Source: Cordilura impudica
Lineage: Eukaryota; Arthropoda; Insecta; Diptera; Scathophagidae
Assembly (NCBI GenBank): GCA_963682025.1
Contig: OY821519.1
Coordinates: 16,095,378-16,159,377, forward strand
Length of the DNA: 64,000 nucleotides
Direction of reading: 5' to 3'
Below the pieces are notes generated by a model, which had not been told where the DNA came from, ran no database searches, and saw only the letters and a list, made by a program, of their open reading frames with translations. Each line of letters opens with the position of its first letter. Positions within the stretch are counted from its first letter, which is position 1. Positions 23,512-33,369 of the stretch are shown here, piece after piece. The translations under genes were made by a program, and so were the position numbers.

Positions 23512-23550
23512 GATTTTTGCAACCTCGTTTGCTCTACGGGCGCCACTGTG
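23512..23550 (-). repeat. Transib A right end, RSS-like
   Basis: On the minus strand CACAGTG (23550-23544), a 23-bp spacer and GCAAAAATC. The first twelve bases equal those of the left end. Confidence 0.8.
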
Positions 23551-24573
23551 CGTCGATAGCATGGTAACGGTTTTGTTGTCAAACCAGGATACGAAAGACA
23601 CTTTTTCGTTATCTATATCTGCAACTTTTCCGATAAAATTCCCACGACCTTTCTTCTTCCTCGTTTTTCTGTGGAACATCAGTATTAGGTACCCTATTGA
23701 GTCTGACTGTTCCTAATGCATGGAGACCCGTTTTGGCGAAATGAACTTGAAGTTTAGGACTGTTGAACCAGTTGTCAGAAAATATCTTATGATTTTTATG
23801 TCTTGGGGCTGTAACAGTTAGCCGTGAAACAACATTTTCGCTTACACCATTATCTGGAACACCATCTGGAATTGTGTTGCTTTGCTCTCCTGCAAATAGA
23901 TCAAAGTCGTAGCTGAAACCCGATATGCCAGTAAGAACTAGATTTTTGTAACCCCATTTATGTGGTTTTTTGGGATTATATTGTTTAAGTTCATGGCGAT
24001 ATTTTGTGGGGATGGTTTGCTCATTCACTGCAAGAAATTCTTCTCTTGTCACGAGAAGTCGTTGACCTCTAATCTTGTCTAAAAGTGGCCTTATTTTGAA
24101 TAGCTTGTCATGTCCAGGCATACTGTGTTTGACAAAGGTCTCATTATTAGTGAAATGAAGAAAGCGCTTTTATATCTTCCCACCTTTTACAGGTCATGGT
24201 CTCATAAACGAAAGGCTGACCGAGTTAAGAATTCCAATAACGTCTAGCAGAAGGCAACTTTAGCAGTGACATGAACAGACATATACCAATAAATAGTTCC
24301 ATTTCTCCTCGCGTAATATTGGCTGGCCTGTTGATATTGTCCTGTAAGGCTTTTCTGTTGGATTCCTCTACTATCATGTCAACTAATTCATCGGGGAAAA
24401 GGATTAGAAAAAAATCAGCAGAGGTCTCCAATTTAGACATCACCTCTGGCAATTCCTTGATTCCCAAAAAAGGTAAATCGTCTTCCTTGTATGTACCAAA
24501 TTTAGTTTGCTCCCAGCTCATTTCTGCTCTTTCTTCTGAACTTTTTTCCTTTTCTAAAATAAGCTGACCACCG
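23551..24573 (-). pseudogene. piggyBac-like transposase pseudogene, copy 2 (internal segment)
   Basis: Second partial copy of the same piggyBac transposase gene, from MSWEQTKFGTYKEDDLPFLG (about 24510) to FVSWFDNKTVTMLS (about 23560). Both ends are cut exactly by Transib termini: the C-terminal third is missing at 23550/23551 and the N-terminus at 24573/24574. It carries the same FLAVNEQTIPTK block with N for D (complement of codon at 24023-24025). Its own extra base near 24170 breaks the frame between RYWNS and the next block. Where copy 1 has frameshifts near 20330 and 19485, this copy is in frame, so the two have diverged independently since they arose. Confidence 0.9.
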
Positions 24574-24603
24574 CACAGTGGACCATATTTTGAGACGGCG
24601 GTC
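24574..24603 (+). repeat. Transib B left end, RSS-like
   Basis: CACAGTG heptamer, 21-bp spacer, TCAAAAATC. Preceded by the CACCG duplication. Confidence 0.85.
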
Positions 24604-25655
24604 AAAAATCATTTTTTTTTGTTACCGATTTTAAAGTTATGTTATTCATTTGAAAGTAAATACTAGTATACCTCGGGAGCCAAAAAATTGCGATTCTATC
24701 TCAACTATATCACAGCGAACAGGGTCTTCGAAAATGGGCTTTCTCAGTATTTTGCTAAAATTAAAAATTTCTTTGTCAATTTTTATTTTTGTATGACTGT
24801 AACTTTTTTGATTTAAAAGATTTTGAAGTGAAATAAATTTTGTATAATTTTGTGGCTTCCATACTATTAACGTTAAAAATGTAAAATCACTGAGTCATTC
24901 CGAAATTTAAAAAAAAAAAAAATTTAAAAAAGGTCCAAATTTTCCGAAAATCTCCTACTTAATAGAGCATAACTCCTGCCAGTCAAAAGCAGTCAGAAAA
25001 TATCTTGCACTCCTCTACAGTCCGAACCCTCCCCTATACTCCTATATCCCATTATACATCCGCCAGTTTCCGCCCGTGTGCACCAGAACAATTTTTCTGA
25101 CCCAAGGTTAGATATTTTCTGCAAAATTTATGAATACAAAAGTTGTCCACTATGCGGTTAGGATATATTAAGTTTGAGGTGATGTTTGTAACTGCCAGAA
25201 ATATTGGACACTCCGTCCGTCCGTCTGAGTGTTACGAATACAAAAGTTGATCGTACCGGTGCACCGCGGTGTATTTTTTTGCGTGTCGGTAGAGTTGTCA
25301 GGAGTTGTTATATACTTATAAAAAAGGGTTGAGATATAATGTGCTTAATTGTTACATGTACATTTACATAGGTATCTTTCAAAAAATTAATAGTCTGAAT
25401 AAGAGTTATATAGTTTAAATACCTGACAAAATGGGAAACAATTTAAATAACAGGTAAATGGTAAAAAAAAAACTATTGCGACATAGCCCTTTAAGATATG
25501 AGGAGGTATGCTTCACCTTTTAAAAGGGGTTAGGGTGTGGGTTTTTTATGCTTCTAAAAGTGGTAATAAAAGACGAAAATTTTTATTTTACATAATTGCA
25601 AGAAAGAGTATTTATAATAATGTTTCCACAATTATTATTCATTACAATTTGTGCA

Positions 25656-28399
25656 ATGGCTAAGTACTGTTACAGAGATCTGGCAGATATTTATTTTCAA
25701 CGAAATGATATAGACGATGTAAGTTTGCACATAGTGAGCAACGACTTCTTTAAGAATTGTAACCTAGAAGACATGAAAATGCACAAAGGAAAAATTACTA
25801 ATTTTGCATCGAATTTGAAAAGACGGTACATTGAATGCTCTCGTAGCAAGGCAAAGATGTACAAACGTTACCAAGACTGGTTAATAAAGGAACTTATTTT
25901 TGAGAGTGCATCTACAACTGCCAACGAAAGTGGAAAAAGGGTCGACCAGCAAAACCAATTGACGGATGTAGTGAAAGATCTCGAAGGCGCAAGCTGGAGA
26001 TATCAATGAAGAAATTTCTCAAAGAATTATTAAGGATTCATTTTTGCACCAAATTCAACCAACCCAAAATAAAACAAGTAAGAAAATTATAGTCGGTCTA
26101 GACCGACTATACGATACCCTATACCATGCGTTTAGAGACCCTATCTCTTAGGCCGAACTAACTGGACATAGAAAATAAGCAAAAACCAAATTTGAGTGGG
26201 ATTTTTATTAATTTTTTTGGCTGCAGATATGAAAAGTTCATATCGGATGCTATATCTATATAGGGACTTGGTCCAAAAATGGACCGATCCTGATCATGTT
26301 TGGTAAAGTCTCTTGTATTTTGCAAAAATATATACAAACAAAATTTGAGAAGAATCAGTGCAATATTTTTGTTTTTTAATAGATTTAAGTGAAGATCGGG
26401 AAGCAGCTCTATATGGGGTCAAAGGGATCATTTTTGGACTACTCATTAATGTATGTAATGAACGCATACAAACCCAATTTGAGTAAGATGTATATGACAA
26501 TTTGGATCTTATGGCAATTTATGTCGACTTCATATGGGTAATTTGTATGGGGGCTAGGTCTGAACATGGACCGATTCTCACCAATTTCAATAGCGTTCAT
26601 CCCATGGCCGATAGTAGCTCATATACCAAATTTCATCAAAATATATTCATATTTGCGACCTGCAGTTTGATTACAAGGTTTACATGGACACACAGACGGA
26701 CGGACGGACGGACGGACGGACGGACGAACATTGTTAAATCAACTCAGAAAGTGATTCTGATTCGATCGGTATAATTAAAGATGGATCTAGGTCAAATATT
26801 TTTGGTTGTTACAAACAGCAGCACAAAGTCATTATACCCAAACCACATAGTGGTATAGGGTATAAAAAATAAAATTGAAATAATTGAAAAAATATTAGAA
26901 GCGAGCCCAAGGCGCACAAAGAGGATTTTGAAAAGCATTCCTACACCAATTGAAGATAAGAAATTTACGCCGGACAGAAGCGTTCGCCCTATTTTTGGAT
27001 TTGAAATTGACCAAAAATCAATATAAGGAATTGCGGAAGCGAACCTATGAAAAGAATTGTGGGATTTTTCCAGAGTATCGAGATTTAGTTTCTGCCAAAA
27101 AAGAATGCTTACCTTCACAATCTGCTATTAGTGTCACTTCAACATCAGCAGAAATATAATTGCAAGATCTCCTTGAACATACTGCAGAACGATTGCTAAA
27201 TACGCTTGATACTGATCATTTAAAAAAAATTGGTAATGGCAGCATTACTTTAATTTCTAAATGGGAATGTGATGGATCATCTGGTCAGAAACAATACAAG
27301 CAATTTAATGCCGAAAATTCATCAGATGCTAAATTATTTATGGTATCTTTCATTCCATTGCGCTTAACAAAAAGGTATATATGATATATGGAAAAATGAA
27401 ATTCCTTCTTCAACAAAGTATTGCAGACCAATAAAATTTGCATTCAAAAAGGAAGCCAAAGATGTCATAACTGAAGAAGTTCAAAAAATAAAAGTTCAAA
27501 TTAAGGAACTTCAACCAGTAATATTTAAATTTGATGACCAAGACATTGAAGTACATTTTAAAATGTGTCTCACAATGATTGATATAAAAGTTGCACAAGC
27601 TTTAACTGGAACAAAGTCAGCGTCAAGCTGCATTATATGCCAAAAGACATAAAGTCAATTAAGCCAAACCCCACCAGAAGACGATAGTTTTAAGGAAGCC
27701 TACGAATTTGGAATGTCCCCTCTTCATGCTAGAATGCGTTTCACGGAGCATATTCTTAAATTGGGTTATGATTTGGAATTTGGTCCGTTAGGCGAAACAG
27801 TGAGAAAAAATAAAGAAAATGAAGAAAAAAGAAAGCAAAAAAAACTAATTCAACAAAAATATCTACAGCTAAAATATCTCCAACCAAAACAAGGGGAAGG
27901 AAACACAAATGATGGAAATACTGCAAGGAGATTTTTTTCCGATCCGGAAACTGCAGCATCTAAGACAGGTGTAGATCATGAATTAATAAGACGATTCAAA
28001 ATCATATTACAAGTTCTAGCATGCAGCAGAAAGATAAATGCAAAAAAATTTGGAGAGTACGCCAATAAAACAGCTATACTTTATAATGAAAAATACTCTT
28101 GGAGATATATGCCATCCACAGTTCATAAAATTTTGTACCATGGGGAACAAATAATTCAAAACAATATGCTACCAATAGGAGATCTATCTGAAGAAGCGCA
28201 AGAAAAAAGGAACAAAGACTACAGATTCTTTCGCGAGCACAACACAAGGAAAATGTCCAGATGTTGTACTAATGAAGACCTTATCACTATTTTGTTGTGC
28301 ACTTCAGATCCATATATGTCCAACATTCGTCAAAAATGGAAAACTACCTCCATTGAATTAGACGAAGAAGCTAAACAACTTCTAGAAGATGAAAATTAA
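25656..28399 (+). pseudogene. Transib transposase pseudogene (copy B)
   Basis: Most complete Transib gene here. It starts MAKYCYRDLADIYFQRNDID (ATG at 25656) and runs to LEGASWRYQ before a frame break. A Helentron occupies 26074-26865. Afterwards come SPRRTKRILKSIPTP and EAFALFLDLKLTKNQYKELR, a stop at 27157-27159, then LQDLLEHTAERLLNTL and LISKWECDGSSGQKQYKQF (CDG is the likely first catalytic aspartate, as in the RAG1 SCDG motif), KLFMVSFIPLRLT, and SCIICQKT with a stop. The frame 27713-28399 is open: PLHARMRFTEHILKLGYDLE, GEGNTNDGNTARRFFSDPET, MPSTVHKILYHGEQIIQ and PIGDLSEEAQEKRNKDYRFF (catalytic glutamate region), ending EEAKQLLEDEN. Inactive through the insertion, two stops and frameshifts. 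Confidence 0.88.
26074..26865 (+). mobile_element. Non-autonomous Helentron, copy 2 (inside Transib B)
   Basis: Full-length member of the DINE-1-like family. ACAAGTAAG start, perfect palindrome AGTCGGTCTAGACCGACT, ATACCCTATACCA, GGAC microsatellite of about eight units at 26695-26727, and an end hairpin (ACCACATAGTGGT) followed by ATAGGGTATAA. It splits the Transib reading frame, so it arrived after that element. Ten-base differences from copy 1 are scattered, including a short deletion near 26420. Confidence 0.8.
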
Positions 28400-29031
28400 G
28401 GCTATTTAGAAGAAATTTTTACTAAAATTGTTTGATTTAAAGTACTTTTTCATTACACTCACAATAAGTTACACTTTTTTTATGTAGTTACAAAATTTTC
28501 TTGATTTAAAAATTTATATATTTTGTAAATTTACAATAAAAATTGTTATATTTCATAAATTTACCATAAAAATTGATATAGAAATATTTAAAAAGACAAT
28601 AAAAAAAAAATTTAACTAAAGCAAAAACATACGAGTTTTTCATTGAATCTTCTCTATCTTGAACCAATATAAGTTAACTTTTACGTTCGCTGCTTAATAA
28701 ATTATATATTAACTCGGGATCTTTAAAAAAACAACCTTTGGCCCTTGTGCACATTAGGACTAAAAAGTTTACGGGGCCAAAGTTTGTCATTTTCTGAAAA
28801 AATTAACTTAAAAAATTGTTAAAAAATATTAGTTGTAAAATTAACTGAAAAAATAAGACATTATATTAAAAAAAACCTTTTTTTACCATTTAACACTTCA
28901 CTTTTGTACTAAAATTCAACTACAAATGAAAATGTATTTTAAACCCTCCGTAACTTTTTTTAAAGGCTAAAGTCTCACCTACCAAACAAAAAAAACCGCA
29001 TATCAAAATTCCAATCCAATCAAAAGTTATA

Positions 29032-29068
29032 GATTTTTAACAGCCTTCTCGTCAAATGGTCCACTGTG
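29032..29068 (-). repeat. Transib B right end, RSS-like
   Basis: Minus strand: CACAGTG, 21-bp spacer, TTAAAAATC. Followed on the plus strand by the CACCG duplication. Confidence 0.85.
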
Positions 29069-29165
29069 CACCGGTTCCTCATTCTCAAAATCAAATTCGC
29101 TGCTTTCATCCGTCTAAGGTATAACCAGTGGATCTTGCCAAGACTGATTTGATACTGATTCAATG
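29069..29165 (-). pseudogene. piggyBac-like transposase, N-terminal piece
   Basis: Continuation of piggyBac copy 2 on the far side of Transib B. The minus strand reads ESVSNQSWQDPLVIP, a stop, then TDESSEFDFENEEPV. An acidic D/E/S-rich leader of this kind is usual at the N-terminus of piggyBac transposases. It is out of frame with the MSWEQTKFG segment across the Transib junction, so a frameshift or lost intron must be assumed. Confidence 0.6.
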
Positions 29166-29494
29166 ACACGCCAAAGTCGGACGAATGTTTCTGTGAATGC
29201 ACGTGCAGCCAAATATGGCACCCGAAAAATGAAGAAATGCTTGATATCATTAGTTTTACATGCACAATTCAATAACGAACACATAAACACTATTCACAGA
29301 GCTATATATTCAATAAAACAAATTATAAAAATATACCAAACTTACATGTAAATTAAAAAAAATTGTTTTATTTCGTGTACTCTCAAGCTACGAAGTGAAC
29401 ACGTGCACTTACAAACAAGACTAACGTTTTCTATGCAGCTATGTAGAGAAAAGAGAAAACAACAATTATTTCATATTCACAAAAGCCTACTAAT

Positions 29495-30089
29495 CAAGGT
29501 TCAGAAAATACACACATGAAACACACAATGTTCTGTTCAAAAGCAGCCAACACATATCTTTATTTTCATATCAATTATGTGCGTTTCTAAATTTTCTACG
29601 GTGCCCAACACAACCATGACTGTGTTCGTTTTAATATTTCGTTATTTACACGAACATTTTTGTATCACATACTTTTTGTTTCAATCACACATAAAGCACA
29701 CATTTTTGAGTGTTCTTTATTTGAAGTTCATGTTCTGGTACGTGTACTGAAAAAAAAAACACAGAACATGTACAATAAACAGGTTCGAGTTCAGTTATAT
29801 TTTAAACACGACTTAAAATATAACTGAACTCGAACCTGTTTATTGTACATGTTGTGTTTTTTTTTACTACACGAGCCACAACACGACTTAAAATATATAT
29901 ACAAAAATGTTCGTGTAAATAACGAAATATTAAAACGAACACAGTCATGGTTGTGTTGGGCACTGTAGAAAATTTAGAAACGCACATAATTGATATGCAA
30001 ATAAAGATATGTGTGTGTTGGTCTAAGTTATGTTTGTTTACATATATGTACGAGTTTTTTATTCAGTGTGTGTTTTTTTCTGAACTCTG
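29495..30089. mobile_element. Fold-back hAT-type non-autonomous element, copy 1
   Basis: Ends CAAGGTTCAGAAAA (left) and CAGAGTTCAGAAAA (right, reverse complement), flanked by the perfect 8-bp duplication CTACTAAT (29487-29494 and 30090-30097). Eight-base duplications and CA-RRG ends fit the hAT superfamily (compare the CAGAG start of Hermes and hobo). The interior is one large inverted repeat folding about 29808 (TTCGAGTTCAGTTATATTTT against its complement), with no coding capacity. The outermost 70 bp of the two arms differ from each other. Confidence 0.85.
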
Positions 30090-30182
30090 CTACTAATGCT
30101 TTTGAAAAAATATTATTTTTCGTAACTGCCATTTCCGTTGAGAATTCGAATTTGAAAATGAAAAGCCATATATGGCTTTCTA

Positions 30183-30194
30183 TGCAGTAGAGGG
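30183..30194 (-). repeat. piggyBac-like right terminal inverted repeat
   Basis: Minus strand CCCTCTACTGCA next to TTAA (30195-30198); partner of 18348-18359. Confidence 0.85.
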
Positions 30195-30198
30195 TTAA

Positions 30199-32002
30199 CC
30201 TCGTTACGCATTTTAAAATAATTTTTCCAAAGTAGATAATCGGTAAAAAAAAAATCTGGCTACATTCACTCGAAGAAAATTCTTAATTTTAGGGTACTTA
30301 CAAAAGTTGAATATTTGGCGGTTACACAATTAATAGGTGCAAAGTTTTAATATCTTTTTGTAAGTATAATTTTCATGTTAACACTCCTCATAACGAAACG
30401 TAAAATATCACATCAAAAGGAATATACAACATAAATGTACTATTTTATCACTGTTGCATGTCATATCTTTACCCAAATTATAAGCATTTCCCTACTTAAA
30501 TTCCTGACATCATTCCCCTTCATCTGTTGTTGTTTGAGAGATAGGAAAATTGAATACGAGAGTGTGGGAAATTCTCAGTATATGTGGAAAAAAGGGTTAG
30601 TAAAGTAAACGAACAACAACAACGTTTCAGTTATCCACCCATACAGTCAGTCATTCATAATTGTATGTAGAGCACGAGTCTACCTGATTATTATGACTTT
30701 ACTTTAATGTCATTATAACGGCAACAACAAAAAGAACAACCATAATAACACAATTTATATACGTTTTACAACAATATTTTATGATCGACGTGTTGTGTCG
30801 CATAATTTCACATACATGCAGACACAGCCAACAAAAACAACAACAGCAACAGCAACAAATATTATGATGAGAATAATGATGATGATGAAGATGACTATCA
30901 CGGCATTGCACTATGGGTGAGCTCGCAATAAATTTATACCAATATTTTGTTTGCTTAAAAATGTTTTTCTTTAAAAATTTTTCCAAAATTTACTTTAATT
31001 TCTTTTAAATTATTTATTTACTCATATCATTATTTAAAAAATTTCTTTTTGGTGAAAATTTAGAAAAAAAAAAAAATATGTCTATTTTAATTTCGTTCCA
31101 TAGTGCAATGATGACATTGTTGTTGTTCCTTCGGTTGCCTTGATGAGTTTTTATTGAGTAGTTTAATGGCCAACCATTAATGTTGATATTTACAGCAATT
31201 TGTAGACCGTGTTCAGATTAATTTTTTCTGTTGTTAAAAATATCGTTATATATATTTTTTTTCCGTGTTGTTATGTAGTATATGTGTGAAAGAGTGTGTG
31301 TGTGTGCGTATGTATTTTAAAAATTATATTGTACATGAGTTAAACCGAAATAGTTCCATTTATTAAAGCATAAATACATAATTTTTATTTATTTTTATTT
31401 TTATTTTTATTTATTTTTCTTTTTTTTTCCTTTTGGTGGGGAATCGTGTGTAACAAAATGGCATTTATCATCATTTATGTCAATTTTGTGGAAACAACCA
31501 TTCAGCTTTTCAACTTTTCAGCTTTTCAGTTTTAGCTGTTGCTGTTAATGTTAAATGTTAATTTACAACCACATACTTTAAATTTACGATCGAACATAAA
31601 GAATTTCAAGAACTTATTAAATGAGATTTATTATGAATACCTACATATAGAGATATACGTATATAAATACCTATAAGTATTTATACTGTATTACTCGTAT
31701 AAATATATAGTTTTGGTATTGAATAGTAATAAAATGTCATTAATAGAGTTAATGGGTACATTAAAATTTTATACCAAAATAAAATCGTAGTTTGAACTTT
31801 TCTTTTTATGATGTTCTTGTATCACGATCTTCTACACAAACCTTAGAGTTAAAAATAAACACCTTGGAATTATTGGAAACTACTTAAATAAATAAATATT
31901 TATTATGAGATTAGTTATAAATATATTTGATAAAATAAACGATTGAGTTAGAAAATGATATGCATACACTGAAGAAATAAAGTATTCGTCCTTTTATATA
32001 TA
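30199..32002. other. No element recognised; simple repeats
   Basis: Resembles ordinary fly noncoding DNA. There is a CAACAA/CAGCAA trinucleotide patch at 30828-30860, GATGAT at 30868-30890, and short AT-rich microsatellites near 31385-31415 and 31620-31720. No transposon motif or exon recognised. Confidence 0.45.
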
Positions 32003-32416
32003 CTAGCAGAGCCCAGCCCTTGAAATTCGAGCGCAAATTCTAGGAAAATTTATAATTTCATTCAATTATAAATATTTGTTGAACACACAGAAGATAAGCA
32101 TATAACTGGGTTTGTTAATAAATAATTTCATAAGAGCCTAAAGGTATGCTAATCAATTTTAGCCAATTCACAATTCAACACAAATTTAATAGTATAGTTT
32201 TTTATTTGAAGCTAAAATATGTGTTTTATGTACGTGTTATTAGCAACTTTAAATGCATTTTACTCCAAAAAAATATTCCAGATGGTGCAAATCTGTAAAT
32301 ATGGTGGACAGCTAAAAAGAAAAACCTTTCAAAGGGGATATTTTTTGTCAAAATCGGTTGGTAATTGAAGGTTTAAAATCGGCCACCAAAATCGCCTTGC
32401 CTATTAATATTATAGA
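32003..32416 (-). mobile_element. Non-autonomous Helitron, CTAGCAG family, copy 2
   Basis: Minus orientation: 5' TCTATAATATTAATAGG at 32416, 3' end with the CTCGAATTTCAAGGG hairpin and GGCTCTGCTAG at 32003, between A and T. 414 bp, noncoding. Confidence 0.8.
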
Positions 32417-32616
32417 TTTATAAAATCATTCATAGCTAGCATGCTTTTTTTTCTAATAAGGTCTCATATACAGTGTACGCGCGTTATTCGTGAATAATTA
32501 AAAACCAGAATTTTCGCGATAACCGAACCCAAAATTTTATTGAAAAAATAGTGTGTAATTATTACAAACAAAAACCTATTTATTCATAATATTACAGTAC
32601 TCCAGATATATATTTG

Positions 32617-33330
32617 TTAATTACTTTGTATGGCGGGTGCCACGCCCCTTTGTCCGCCCCTAAGACAAATTTGCAAAGCTGTCTCTGTCAGAGTACACGA
32701 GATATATGATATTGAGCAATTTTTTTGTATGGGAGATACCACGCCCACTTATCCGATCCCGCCCATTTCCGACAAAGCAACTAACATTAAGAAAAGGTGA
32801 CCTCACACAAATTTGCAAAGCTCTCCCTATCATAGTACTCAAAATATATGATATTGATTATTTACTTTGTATGGGAGGGGCCACGCCCACTAAAAATATT
32901 AAAAAAATTATAGCCTATAGCACTTACCATATCTGCTGTAAGACTCTGTGAATATTTCAGGAAGGTCAGATGAGTAATTACGGGGATTACCTCCTACAAA
33001 CAAACAAGCAAGCCAACAAACACACATTACCTCTTTATTATTATTATTGCTAGATGTAACCCGGTGTGCTTCGCTGCCCCGCTCCTCCCCCCCGAATCGT
33101 TATGAAAGGGCTCTCGCAAAGTCTCTAGGCTCTCACTATTACTATTACAGTACTCCACCTTTATTATTTACTTTGTATGGGGGTGCCACGCCCCTTTGGT
33201 TGAACCTGCCCATTTTTTCTGACTACTCACGTTAATAATAGATGATCTAAGACAAATTTGCAAAGCTGTCACTGTCATAGTACTATATGATATTGAGTAA
33301 TTACTTTGTAATGGGAGGGTAAAGCGAATA
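32617..33330. repeat. Helitron-like repeat region with GCCACGCCC units
   Basis: Contains four or five diverged copies of a unit with TACTTTGTATGGGAGG, GCCACGCCC, CAAATTTGCAAAGCTGTC, CATAGTACT and GATATATGATATTGA (starting near 32624, 32725, 32860, 33165 and 33295). Within it, a Helitron-type 3' end on the minus strand, GGGTTACATCTAG, lies at 33050-33064. This indicates at least one Helitron copy extending rightward from 33050. Boundaries of the other unit(s) are not clear. Confidence 0.5.
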
Positions 33331-33369
33331 GGGTTGATATTAATGCGCAAAAGACTCAGTGTTGTTTGT

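Larger units (their letters stand above)
20436..23550 (-). mobile_element. Transib element A (RAG1-like transposon)
   Basis: Starts CACAGTGGCGCC at 20436 and ends GGCGCCACTGTG at 23550, so the two ends are inverted copies. Inside each end the block GCAAAAATC follows the CACAGTG heptamer after 22 bp (left) or 23 bp (right), as in a V(D)J 23-spacer signal. It contains a RAG1-like transposase pseudogene on the minus strand. Its five-base flanks do not match: CACCG on the left (20431-20435) and CGTCG on the right (23551-23555). Both flanks are piggyBac transposase sequence, from two different points of that gene, so this copy was involved in a rearrangement after insertion. 3115 bp. Confidence 0.85.
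24574..29068 (+). mobile_element. Transib element B, with target-site duplication
   Basis: Left end CACAGTGGACCAT at 24574, right end ATGGTCCACTGTG ending at 29068. Both are flanked by the same five bases CACCG (24569-24573 and 29069-29073). Five-base GC-rich duplications and CAC-starting ends are characteristic of Transib. Heptamer CACAGTG is followed after about 21 bp by TCAAAAATC (left) or TTAAAAATC (right). It is inserted in the piggyBac transposase gene; joining 24573 to 29074 restores the neighbouring piggyBac sequence at an acidic N-terminal region. It contains a Transib transposase pseudogene on the plus strand, itself interrupted by a Helentron. 4495 bp including that insertion. Confidence 0.92.
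18348..30194 (-). mobile_element. Composite piggyBac-like element with nested insertions
   Basis: Bounded by TTAA at 18344-18347 and 30195-30198 and by short terminal inverted repeats, CCCTCTGCTGCA at the left and CCCTCTACTGCA (reverse complement of 30183-30194) at the right, 11 of 12 identical. Subterminal palindromes GCCATATATGGC occur in both ends (18532-18543 and 30165-30176). TTAA targets and CCC-starting ends are the hallmark of piggyBac elements. The transposase gene runs right to left and is present as two partial copies (18780-20435 and 23551-24573) plus an N-terminal piece at 29069-29165. Between them sit two Transib elements; near the right end sits a hAT element. Total about 11.8 kb against 2.5-4 kb for a plain piggyBac. 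Confidence 0.85.

Noticed and set aside
30820..30900. CAA/CAG trinucleotide stretch as a coding glutamine repeat
   Set aside because: Stops in all frames on both sides and no splice context; looks like an intergenic simple repeat.
32471..32500. TACAGTGTACGCGCGTTATT, resembling a pogo/Tigger-type terminal repeat next to TA
   Set aside because: Only one end is visible and no pogo-type transposase sequence or matching opposite end was found.
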